From Janthinobacterium fluminis (GTDB lineage Bacteria; Pseudomonadota; Gammaproteobacteria; Burkholderiales; Burkholderiaceae_D), in assembly GCF_028595325.1 (NCBI RefSeq), contig NZ_JAQQXR010000001.1:186001-250000 (forward strand): DNA of 64,000 nucleotides, given 5' to 3'. Under the pieces are notes generated by a model. It was not told where the DNA came from. It did no database searches and saw nothing but the letters and a program-made list of their open reading frames with translations. Made by a program: the position numbers and the translations under genes. Positions 10,393 through 17,968 of the stretch are shown here, piece by piece (within the stretch, counting starts at the first letter, position 1; every line of letters starts with the position of its first letter).

Positions 10393-10892
10393 GGGGGCGG
10401 CGCTGGTGGTGCGCGCTGTGCTGCCTGTGCGCCGCTGCGGCGGCGCAGGCGGAGCAGGGCGAAGTGGCGCTGAAGGCGGCGTTCATCTACCGCTTCGCCC
10501 AGTTGACCCAGTGGCCGCCGGCGCCGGCGCGCGAGTTCACCTATTGCGTGGTCGGCAACGCGCCGCTGCAGGAGGCTTTGCGCGTGCTGATGCAGAAGGC
10601 GCCCGTGCCGGCGCGGCTGCAGCCGCTCAGCGAGCCGCAGCAAGCGTCGCAGTGCCAGTTGCTGGTGCTGGGCATGAGCGGCCGCGCGGAATTGCAGCGC
10701 TGGCAGGAGGCGCTGGCCGACGAGCCCGTGCTGACGGTCGGCGACAGCGCCGAATCGTTCCGCAGCGGCGCCGTGATCGGCCTGGTGCTGGAGCCGAACG
10801 GGCTGGCGTTCCGCATCAACCACACGGAGGCGAAACGGCGCGGGCTGGCGCTGAGCTATCAGATGCTCAAGCTGGCGCGGGAAGTGCGCTAG
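10389..10892 (+). CDS. YfiR/HmsC-like periplasmic protein (DUF4154)
   Basis: A 167-residue exported protein with a signal peptide (about residues 1-21). It then shows the DUF4154 hallmark VALKAAFIYRFAQLTQWP, a central QCQLLVLGMS segment, EPVLTVGDS and the C-terminal block GAVIGLVLEPNGLAFRIN followed by GLALSYQMLKLA. YfiR binds the periplasmic domain of YfiN and represses it in Pseudomonas and enterics. Its start overlaps the receptor stop (ATGA). No YfiB-like OmpA lipoprotein is present, so a TonB receptor appears to take the outer-membrane place in this version. Confidence 0.87.
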   Translation: MRGRRWWCALCCLCAAAAAQAEQGEVALKAAFIYRFAQLTQWPPAPAREFTYCVVGNAPLQEALRVLMQKAPVPARLQPLSEPQQASQCQLLVLGMSGRAELQRWQEALADEPVLTVGDSAESFRSGAVIGLVLEPNGLAFRINHTEAKRRGLALSYQMLKLAREVR

Positions 10893-10902
10893 CGGCCCCG
10901 CC

Positions 10903-12042
10903 TCAGGGGTCGAGCGTGAACTCGGTGAACGACGCTTCCGCGCCCAGCTTGGCGTCCGGCTCGACCTGGGTCTTGTTGCTGTCCGGCCCGTTGTTCAGCA
11001 GCCACAGCAGATTGGTGGCGGAATCGGCGTTGGCCAGCGCCTCCTCCTCGCTGATGGCGCCATCCTTGACCAGTTGCAGCAGGGCCAGCTCGAAGGATTG
11101 CGCGCCGGGCGAGATGCTTTTTTCGATCGCTTCCTTGATCTGGCTGATGTCGCCCTGTTCGATCAAGTCGGCGATGTGGCGCGTGTTGAGCATGATCTCG
11201 ACGGCCGCCGTGCGCATGCCGCCCTTGATCGAGCGCACCAGGCGCTGCGACACGATGGCCTTGACCGTCGAGGCCAGGTCTTGCAGCAGCGCGGCGCGGT
11301 TTTCCAGCGGATAGAAACTGATGATGCGGTTCAGCGCGTTGTAGCTGTTGTTGGCGTGCAGCGTGGCCAGCACCAGGTGGCCGGACTGGGCGTAGGCGAG
11401 GGCGGCGGCCATGGCCTCCTTGTCGCGGATCTCGCCGATCAGGATGCAGTCGGGCGCCTGGCGCATCGAGTTGCGCAGCGCCGTGTGGAAATCCTTGGCG
11501 TCGCTGCCGATCTCGCGCTGGTTGACGATGGAGCGCTTGTTCTTGAACAGATACTCGATCGGGTCTTCCAGCGTCAGGATGTGGCCGGAGCGCAATTCAT
11601 TGCGGTGGTCCAGCATGGCGGCGATGGTCGTCGACTTGCCGGAGCCGGTGGCGCCGACGACCAGCATCAGGCCGCGCTTTTCCATGATCAGCTGGGCAAG
11701 GATGGGCGGCAGGTCGAGGTCGGCCAGGGCCGGGATCGCGGCGGGGACGAAGCGGAAGACGGCGGAGATGCTGCCGCGCTGGCGGAAGGCGGACAGGCGG
11801 AAGCGGCCCAGGTTCGCCACCGAGACGCCCATATTGAGCTCGTTGTCGCGCTCCAGCTCGGCCATCTGCCCGGGCGAGCAGACTTCTGAGAGCAGGGCGC
11901 CGATATTCTCGGGCTCCAGCTTTTGCTGGTTGATGGGGATCAGATTGCCATTGATCTTCAGGTGGACGGGGGAATTGACCGCGAAAAACATATCCGACGC
12001 GTTCTTTTCCTTCATCAACTGGAATAAGCGTTCCATCGCCAT
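10903..12042 (-). CDS. pilU: Type IV pilus retraction ATPase PilU-like
   Basis: A 379-residue secretion/pilus ATPase. It has Walker A GATGSGKST near residue 130, an Asp box ILTLEDPIEY, a Walker B segment ILIGEIRD and the His box HLVLATLHANNS. The C-terminus carries ADSATNLLWLLNN, like the PilU-specific ADSANDL region, which favours PilU over PilT. PilU assists PilT in pulling back type IV pili (twitching, DNA uptake). The ATG at 12042 follows GAAGGGG; a TTG six bases upstream is also open. It sits just downstream of dapD in the same orientation, with no pilT beside it. Confidence 0.85.
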   Translation of the reverse strand: MAMERLFQLMKEKNASDMFFAVNSPVHLKINGNLIPINQQKLEPENIGALLSEVCSPGQMAELERDNELNMGVSVANLGRFRLSAFRQRGSISAVFRFVPAAIPALADLDLPPILAQLIMEKRGLMLVVGATGSGKSTTIAAMLDHRNELRSGHILTLEDPIEYLFKNKRSIVNQREIGSDAKDFHTALRNSMRQAPDCILIGEIRDKEAMAAALAYAQSGHLVLATLHANNSYNALNRIISFYPLENRAALLQDLASTVKAIVSQRLVRSIKGGMRTAAVEIMLNTRHIADLIEQGDISQIKEAIEKSISPGAQSFELALLQLVKDGAISEEEALANADSATNLLWLLNNGPDSNKTQVEPDAKLGAEASFTEFTLDP

Positions 12043-12062
12043 CTGCAATCCCCTTCAAGGTT

Positions 12063-12090
12063 GGGGACGGGCCGCCACGGGCCCGTCCCC
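12063..12090 (-). other. Strong inverted repeat between dapD and pilU
   Basis: A perfect 11-bp stem (GGGGACGGGCC / GGCCCGTCCCC) with a 6-nt loop starts 9 bp after the dapD stop and ends just before the pilU ribosome-binding site. No U-tract follows, so it is not a standard intrinsic terminator. It could limit read-through or stabilise the dapD mRNA end. Confidence 0.5.
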
Positions 12091-12099
12091 GGCTGCGGC

Positions 12100-12927
12100 T
12101 TAGACGCCGCGCAGCAGTTCGTTGATGCCGGTCTTGGCGCGGGTCTTGGCGTCCACGCGCTTGACGATGACGGCGCAGTACAGGCTGTACTTGCCGTCGT
12201 CCGAGGGCAGGTTGCCCGACACGACGACGGAGCCGGCCGGCACGCGGCCGTAGCTCACCTCGCCGGTGGCGCGGTCATAGATCTTGGTCGACTGGCCGAT
12301 GTAGACGCCCATCGAGATCACCGAGTTCTCTTCGACGATGACGCCTTCGACGATTTCCGAGCGGGCGCCGATGAAGCAGTTGTCTTCGATGATGGTGGGG
12401 TTGGCCTGCATCGGTTCCAGCACGCCGCCGATGCCGACGCCGCCGGACAGGTGGACGTTCTTGCCGATCTGCGCGCAGGAGCCGACGGTGGCCCAGGCGT
12501 CGACCATGGTGCCTTCATCGACGTAGGCGCCGATGTTGACGAAGGACGGCATCATGACGACGTTCTTGCCGATGAAGCTGCCGCGGCGGGCGACGGCCGG
12601 CGGCACGACGCGGAAGCCGCCCTTGATGAAGTCCGCCTCCGTGTAGTTGGCGAACTTGGTCGGCACCTTGTCGTAGAACTGCATCGTGCCGTCGGACGGC
12701 ATGACGACATTGTTTTCCAGGCGGAAGGACAGCAGCACGGCCTTCTTGACCCACTGGTTGACGACCCAGTCGGCGCCGGTCTTTTGCGCGACGCGGATGC
12801 TGCCGTCGTCGAGGCCGGCGATGACGTGGGCGACCGCCTCACGCAGCTCGGCGGGGCTGTTGGCCGGGTTGATGTCGGCGCGTTGTTCCCACGCCTGCTC
12901 GATGATTTGCTCTAATTGTTGGCTCAT
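12100..12927 (-). CDS. dapD: Tetrahydrodipicolinate N-succinyltransferase DapD
   Basis: A 275-residue left-handed beta-helix acyltransferase, the usual DapD length. It transfers succinyl from succinyl-CoA to tetrahydrodipicolinate in lysine/DAP synthesis. Hexapeptide-repeat coils are visible across the middle ([20 protein letters not shown], then [20 protein letters not shown], then [14 protein letters not shown]). The N-terminal helical domain begins [16 protein letters not shown]. It follows dapC by 20 bp on the same strand and precedes pilU. Confidence 0.96.
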   Translation of the reverse strand: MSQQLEQIIEQAWEQRADINPANSPAELREAVAHVIAGLDDGSIRVAQKTGADWVVNQWVKKAVLLSFRLENNVVMPSDGTMQFYDKVPTKFANYTEADFIKGGFRVVPPAVARRGSFIGKNVVMMPSFVNIGAYVDEGTMVDAWATVGSCAQIGKNVHLSGGVGIGGVLEPMQANPTIIEDNCFIGARSEIVEGVIVEENSVISMGVYIGQSTKIYDRATGEVSYGRVPAGSVVVSGNLPSDDGKYSLYCAVIVKRVDAKTRAKTGINELLRGV

Positions 12928-12947
12928 GATGTTCTTCGGTTGGTGAA

Positions 12948-14165
12948 TCAGGATGCGGATAAAGAATGGCAGAATTGCACGATGCGGCGCGCCGCCTCCA
13001 GGCCCTCGGCCGCTTCGGCGACCAGGGCCATGCGGATGCGGTTGCGGCCGGGGTTGACGCCGTGGGCGTCGCGCGCCAGAAAACTGCCGGGCAGTACGGT
13101 GACATTATATTCGGCGTACAGGCGTTGCGCGAACTCGGTGTCCGACAGGCCGGTGCGGCTGACGTCGGCCCACAGGTAAAAGCCGGCGTCGGGCAATTCC
13201 ACCTGCAGCACGCCCTGGATCAGCGGCGTGATGGCGGCGAACTTGGCGCGGTATTGCGCGCGGTTCTCTTCGACATGGGTTTCGTCGTTCCAGGCCGCGA
13301 CGGAGGCCGCCTGCACGGTGGGGCTCATGGCGCCGCCGTGGTAGGTTCGGTAGAGCAGGAATTTTTTCAGCACGGCGGCGTCGCCGGCCACGAAGCCGGA
13401 GCGCATGCCCGGCACGTTGGAGCGCTTCGACAGGCTGGAGAACACCACCAGGCGGGCGTAGGGATGCTCGACGCTGGCCAGGCCCAGCATGTGGGCCGCC
13501 TGCAGCGCGCCCAGCGGCGCCTGGGCGCCGTGGTAAATCTCCGAATAGCACTCGTCGGCGGCGATGACGAAGTTATAGCGCTCGGACAGCGCGAACAGGT
13601 GCTCCCAGTCCGTCAGCGACAGCGTGGCGCCGGTCGGGTTGCCGGGCGAGCAGACGAACAGCAGCGCGACGCGCTCCCAGACGGCGGCCGGCACGCTGTC
13701 GTAGTCGCAGCCGAAATTGCGGGCCGGGTCGGAATTGACGAAGTAGGGCTCGGCGCCGGCCAGGTAGGCGGCGCCCTCGTAGATCTGGTAAAACGGGTTC
13801 GGGCTGATCACCAGCGATTGCGCGGCCGGATCGATGACCGTCTGCGCCAGCGCGAACAGGGCCTCGCGCGAGCCGTTGACGGGCAGCACCTGGGTGGCCG
13901 GGTCCAGCGGCGCGATGCCGTAGCGGCGCTGCAGCCAGCCGGCGATGGCGCCGCGCAGCGCCGCCGAGCCCTGCGTGGTCGGATAACTGGCCAGCCCGGC
14001 GAGGTTGTCGCACAGCGCCTGCCCGATGAAAGGCGGGGTCGGATGCTTCGGTTCGCCCATGCCCAGGCTGATGGCGGAAAACGCCGGATTGGGCGTCACG
14101 GAGGCGAACAAATGGCGCAGTTTTTCAAACGGATACGATTGCAGTTTGTCGAGATGTGGATTCAC
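12948..14165 (-). CDS. dapC: N-succinyldiaminopimelate aminotransferase DapC
   Basis: A class I PLP-dependent aminotransferase that makes N-succinyl-L,L-DAP. Visible are [15 protein letters not shown], the active-site region [26 protein letters not shown], and the PLP lysine loop [18 protein letters not shown]. The frame is open to an ATG at 14231 (427 residues), but that ATG is part of a TATAAT (14230-14235) that could be the -10 of its own promoter. A GTG at 14165 starts [17 protein letters not shown] and gives the typical length of about 405. I favour the GTG, without certainty. First gene of the minus-strand dap block. Confidence 0.92.
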   Translation of the reverse strand: MNPHLDKLQSYPFEKLRHLFASVTPNPAFSAISLGMGEPKHPTPPFIGQALCDNLAGLASYPTTQGSAALRGAIAGWLQRRYGIAPLDPATQVLPVNGSREALFALAQTVIDPAAQSLVISPNPFYQIYEGAAYLAGAEPYFVNSDPARNFGCDYDSVPAAVWERVALLFVCSPGNPTGATLSLTDWEHLFALSERYNFVIAADECYSEIYHGAQAPLGALQAAHMLGLASVEHPYARLVVFSSLSKRSNVPGMRSGFVAGDAAVLKKFLLYRTYHGGAMSPTVQAASVAAWNDETHVEENRAQYRAKFAAITPLIQGVLQVELPDAGFYLWADVSRTGLSDTEFAQRLYAEYNVTVLPGSFLARDAHGVNPGRNRIRMALVAEAAEGLEAARRIVQFCHSLSAS

Positions 14166-14229
14166 GTAGCGGGCCGGAGCGGAAAGCGGTTGGGAGGTGG
14201 CGGCCGAGCGGCCGCCGTCAAGCCCAGCC

Positions 14230-14235
14230 ATTATA
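14230..14235 (-). promoter_or_regulatory. Possible -10 element upstream of dapC
   Basis: The minus strand reads TATAAT here, in the only AT-rich spot upstream of dapC. No clear -35 hexamer lies 17 bp upstream. If it is used, transcription would begin inside the extended frame and support the GTG start at 14165. Confidence 0.35.
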
Positions 14236-14376
14236 GCGTTGTTGGCCCAAAACGGCTGGGGTCAGGTCTAGACATGGCGGTTTCTTGCCGCGCGCGTTGG
14301 GCTTGTGCCATCGTTGAGCGAAAGGCAAGTCGGTGCGATAATGCGGCGGCCCCCCTTACCTGAAACGGATAGTTCT

Positions 14377-16236
14377 ATGCAGCAAGCTCCCCCTGGAAAA
14401 GACTCTTTGATGCTCGACGCGGTGGTGACGCCGAAAGTGGCGCTGGCGCGCCTGCTGGTCGGCCTGGCGCAGGGGGTGCTGCTGTATCTGCTGTACTTCG
14501 CGGCCAGGGCGCAGCAGTGGCCCGCCACCGAAGCCTACCTGTTCCCCACGCTGCTGCTGCTCGGCGTGCTGTTGCCGGTGCTGCTCATCTCCAGCCTGGG
14601 CCACCTGGCGCCGCGCCGCGCGGCCGTGTGGATGGCGGTGGCGGCCCTCGTCATGGTGTTGCTGGCCGTCTACGACGTCTGGCGCCTGGGCGGCATCCCG
14701 ACCGGCTGGCCCAAGCCGGAACGTCTGCCGACGCTGCCGACGCCGTCGCCGCTGCTGCTCGTGGCCAGCATCGGCGGCTTCTTCATCGCCCACGCGCTGG
14801 TGCTGGCCGGCGCCAGCGAGCGGCGCCGCATCGCCCACTATCCGAGCTATTTCGAGATGGCCTGGAAGCTGGCGATACAACTGCAGTTTTCCCTGTTCTT
14901 CATCAACATGCTGTGGATGGTGCTGTGGCTCGGTTCGGCCCTGTTCATGCTGGTCAAGCTGAATTTTCTCAAGGAAGTGCTGGCCGAATCCTGGTTCTTC
15001 ATTCCCGTGACCTGCTTCGCGTTTTCCTGCGCGATGCACCTGACCGACGTGCGCCCGGCCATCGTGCGCGGCATCCGCACGCTGCTGCTGGTGCTGCTGT
15101 CCTGGATTTTGCCGGTGACGGTGCTGATCGTCGGTGGTTTCCTGTTCAGCCTGCCGTTCACGGGCCTGTCGGCCCTGTGGGAAACGCGCCACGCCACCAG
15201 CGTACTGCTGGGCACGGCCGCGGCCCTGGTGATCCTGATTAACGCCGCCTACCAGAACGGCGAAGTGAGCGCCGGCGTGGCCCGCGTCATCGCCGTCAGC
15301 GCGCGGCTGGCGGCCTTGCTGCTGTTGCCGATCTGGGCCATCGCCGTGTACGCGCTGTCGCTGCGCGTCGGCGACTATGGCTGGACGGCGGACCGCATCA
15401 CGGCCGCCGCCTGCCTGCTGGTGGCCGCGTTTTACGCCTTCGGCTACGGCTGGGCCGCGCGCGAGGGCGGGCGCGAACGGGCGCACTGGATGCGCGGCGT
15501 GGCCAAGGTCAACGTCGCCACGGCCTTCGTCGTGCTGGCGGTCTTGCTGGCCCTGTTTTCGCCGCTGGGCGATTCGGCCCGCCTGTCCGTCAACAACCAG
15601 ATGGCCCGCCTGGCCGCCGGCAGCATCAAGGCCGAGCAGTTCGACTTCAAATACCTGCGTTTCGACGGCGCGCGCTACGGCCGCCAAGCCTTGGAGCAAC
15701 TGCGCGACAGCACCCAGGGCGCCGAGGCCGCGCTGATACGGGCCAAGGCGAAGGCCGTGCTGAAGGCGGAAAACCGCTGGGAAGAGGAAAACAAGGAGCC
15801 CGCGCCGCAGCCGCAGGACATTGCCGCCAACCTCACGGTTTGGCCGGCCAAGGCGCGCCTGCCCGACAGTTTCCTGCGCAAGGATTGGCAAAAGCACACG
15901 TCGGATTGGGAAGTGTCGCCTTGCCTGAAGTCCAAGGACACGCACTGCGATGCCTATGTCATCGATTTCGATGGCGACGGCAAGCCCGAGGTGTTGCTGA
16001 TGACGCAGGAGCATGCCTGGTCGCCATTGATGGGCGAAAATGCCCAGGGGGACTGGGTGACGGTGGGGAAATTGCCGTTCAACTCCAGCAAATGCGCATC
16101 CTTGCGCAAGAAGCTGTCGGCCGGCGATTTCAAGCTGGTGGCGCGGCCGATCAAGGATCTGCAACTGGACGGCGTGCGCATGGCCATCCAGCCCGGCGGG
16201 GACGAGGAAGGCTGGCGCTGTCCCGATCCGAAGTGA
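14377..16236 (+). CDS. DUF4153 multi-pass membrane protein
   Basis: A 619-residue inner-membrane protein with at least ten hydrophobic segments between residues about 25 and 420 (ALARLLVGLAQGVLLYLLYF, LFPTLLLLGVLLPVLLI and others), then a soluble C-terminal domain of about 190 residues. The arrangement and the DFKYLRFDGARYGRQALEQL block match DUF4153 proteins, whose role is unknown. The C-terminal domain includes CDAYVIDFDGDGKPEVLLM, which looks like a calcium-binding or FG-GAP-like D-rich loop. ATG 14377 is chosen over upstream in-frame starts by length. It is convergent with motA. Confidence 0.8.
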   Translation: MQQAPPGKDSLMLDAVVTPKVALARLLVGLAQGVLLYLLYFAARAQQWPATEAYLFPTLLLLGVLLPVLLISSLGHLAPRRAAVWMAVAALVMVLLAVYDVWRLGGIPTGWPKPERLPTLPTPSPLLLVASIGGFFIAHALVLAGASERRRIAHYPSYFEMAWKLAIQLQFSLFFINMLWMVLWLGSALFMLVKLNFLKEVLAESWFFIPVTCFAFSCAMHLTDVRPAIVRGIRTLLLVLLSWILPVTVLIVGGFLFSLPFTGLSALWETRHATSVLLGTAAALVILINAAYQNGEVSAGVARVIAVSARLAALLLLPIWAIAVYALSLRVGDYGWTADRITAAACLLVAAFYAFGYGWAAREGGRERAHWMRGVAKVNVATAFVVLAVLLALFSPLGDSARLSVNNQMARLAAGSIKAEQFDFKYLRFDGARYGRQALEQLRDSTQGAEAALIRAKAKAVLKAENRWEEENKEPAPQPQDIAANLTVWPAKARLPDSFLRKDWQKHTSDWEVSPCLKSKDTHCDAYVIDFDGDGKPEVLLMTQEHAWSPLMGENAQGDWVTVGKLPFNSSKCASLRKKLSAGDFKLVARPIKDLQLDGVRMAIQPGGDEEGWRCPDPK

Positions 16237-16266
16237 GGCATGTGGCGTTGCCGGCCCGCCGAGCGC

Positions 16267-17130
16267 TTAGTTTCTCGCCTTGATCTGGCGCACGTGCTTT
16301 TCCAGCTCGTTGAAGGAGGGCCGCTCGGTGTTGGAAATGACCTTGCGGCCGAACTCCACCGACAGGGCCGGCGCGTAGCCGTTCAGGCTGGCCAGCAGCG
16401 TCACCTTGACGCATTGCAGCATCTTCTGCGACTCGTGGTGCTTGCGGCGCAGCAGGCTGGCCACCGGCGCGACGAAGCCGTAGGCCAGCAAAATGCCGAT
16501 GAAGGTGCCGACCAGGGCGTTGGCGATCAGCACGCCCAGCTCGGCCGGCGGCAGGCCGACCGAGGCCATGGTGTGCACCACGCCCATGACGGCGGCGACG
16601 ATGCCGAAGGCCGGCATGGCGTCGGCCAGCTGGGAGATGGTCTGTATCGGCATTTCGCCGTCTTCATGATGGGTTTCGATTTCATTGTCCATCAGGTTTT
16701 CGATCTGGAAGGCGTCCATATTCCCCGACACCATCAAGCGCAGGTAGTCGGTGATGAATTCCATGATGTGCGGATCGGACAGCGTGTAGGGATACTTGAG
16801 GAAAATCGGGCTGCGGTACGGGTCGTCGATCTCGTCTTCCAGCGACATCAGGCCCTCCTTGCGGATCTTCGTCAGGATCTCGAAGAGCAGGGCCATCAGC
16901 TCCATATACAGCCCCTTCGTGTATTTCGACCCGCGCATCAGCGACGGCAGCGCCTGCATGGTCGCCTTGATCGCCTTCGAGTCGTTGCCGACGATGAAGG
17001 TGCCGATGGCCGCGCCGCCTATCATCAATAATTCGGTGGGCTGGAACAGCGCCGCCAAATGTCCGCCCTGGAGCGCGAAACCGCCGAAGATTGCCAGCAG
17101 GACGACGATAAATCCGAGAATGACTAACAA
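16267..17130 (-). CDS. motA: Flagellar motor stator protein MotA
   Basis: A 287-residue stator subunit with four membrane segments. It has the N-terminal pair (LVILGFIVVLLAIFGGFAL, then PTELLMIGGAAIGTFIVGN), the large cytoplasmic loop with RRSKYTKG-like RGSKYTKGLYMELMALL, and the PAFGIVAAVMGVVHTM and VGTFIGILLAYGF helices with the proline pair that couples proton flow to torque. The start is TTG at 17130, preceded by GGAG; the first residues match E. coli MotA, supporting it. motB normally follows directly, but the next gene downstream is convergent and unrelated, so this motA is an orphan. Confidence 0.93.
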   Translation of the reverse strand: MLVILGFIVVLLAIFGGFALQGGHLAALFQPTELLMIGGAAIGTFIVGNDSKAIKATMQALPSLMRGSKYTKGLYMELMALLFEILTKIRKEGLMSLEDEIDDPYRSPIFLKYPYTLSDPHIMEFITDYLRLMVSGNMDAFQIENLMDNEIETHHEDGEMPIQTISQLADAMPAFGIVAAVMGVVHTMASVGLPPAELGVLIANALVGTFIGILLAYGFVAPVASLLRRKHHESQKMLQCVKVTLLASLNGYAPALSVEFGRKVISNTERPSFNELEKHVRQIKARN

Positions 17131-17365
17131 ATTGCGCTCCAGTTAACATTGCTATTGCGCAATATTAACCTGATTTGGTCCGTGCGTGCCGCGCGCCAGC
17201 GCAAAAGTGCGGCGCCAAGTCAAGCAAATCCCCATGCCGACGCGGCAATCGTCCGTTGCGGCAGCACTAGGCGCGCCGGCGCACCGATATTTCGCGTCCG
17301 GGCGCGCCACAGTCAGCGCTGCTAGTCTGGTCGAGGGAACCGGACATGAGGGGCAATGCCAAGCG

Positions 17366-17701
17366 TCAACCGATCACTACGGTGACAGATTTGCCAACGC
17401 GAGCCAGCATATCAACCAGCGCATCGATCGTGAACTTGCTAGTTTTCTTGTTGATAACGTCCGATACCCGAGGGCGGGTAACATGCAAAATTTCCGCCGC
17501 CTCGTCCTGCTTGAGGTGGCTGGCCTTGATCCATGACGCCAGTTCCCCCATAAGCTGCTCCTTGATCGCCAGAGTATGCTCAATCCGCTCGCGAGACTCC
17601 GCTTGATAGCGCTTTGCGTCGTCCGGAGCAAAGCCGAGTTCAGCGAACAGGTTCGCGCCAGCCTTGGTGACATGTCGCACTTGCGTATCGATTTTGTTCA
17701 T
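17366..17701 (-). CDS. HigA-like XRE-family antitoxin
   Basis: A 111-residue protein with a C-terminal helix-turn-helix (about residues 52-105: IKASHLKQDEAAEILHVTRP, then RVSDVINKK) and a final hydrophobic strand VGKSVTVVIG. This is the HigA2-type antitoxin architecture. Such antitoxins bind a RelE/Gp49-like toxin and repress their own operon. The start ATG overlaps (ATGA) the end of a toxin-like frame that is broken, so the antitoxin seems to persist without an active partner. Confidence 0.8.
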   Translation of the reverse strand: MNKIDTQVRHVTKAGANLFAELGFAPDDAKRYQAESRERIEHTLAIKEQLMGELASWIKASHLKQDEAAEILHVTRPRVSDVINKKTSKFTIDALVDMLARVGKSVTVVIG

Positions 17702-17801
17702 TTTATTGCTTTCCTTTTCTGAACAATGGCCCGATAGCGCGCTTCGGCAATAGCCTTATCCGGTTTTGAAGTGGCTTCGGTTTAGCCACGTACATTACCC
17801 G
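17698..17801 (-). pseudogene. Remnant of a RelE/Gp49-like toxin gene
   Basis: One frame encodes FRVMYVAK ending at 17781, the core strand of Gp49/HigB-type toxins. A different frame from 17772 encodes TSKPDKAIAEARYRAIVQKR and ends in a TGA overlapping the antitoxin ATG. In intact family members these segments are separated by about 15 residues in a single frame. The 8-bp junction therefore marks an internal deletion with frameshift. N-terminal coding sequence is not convincingly present further upstream (a weak VLREIINANG stretch to about 17880). The toxin is predicted inactive. Confidence 0.65.
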
Positions 17802-17968
17802 AAATATCCCGGCGGCGCCGACTCCGCCAGCTTCGCCGAGCTTGCCATTCGCGTTGATGATTTCCCGCAAGACTTGAATGCGGCGGCCGACGCGCCAGAC
17901 ACCGGGCAATGGCCGGGCGCGGCGCAGCGGTCGAGGCGCGAGTCGGCGAATTCCCGTCGCCGGCGGCG

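Noticed and set aside
14255..14275. GGGGTCAGGTCTAGAC next to dapC as another dispersed repeat
   Set aside because: Only one copy found here; it cannot be called a repeat family from this window.
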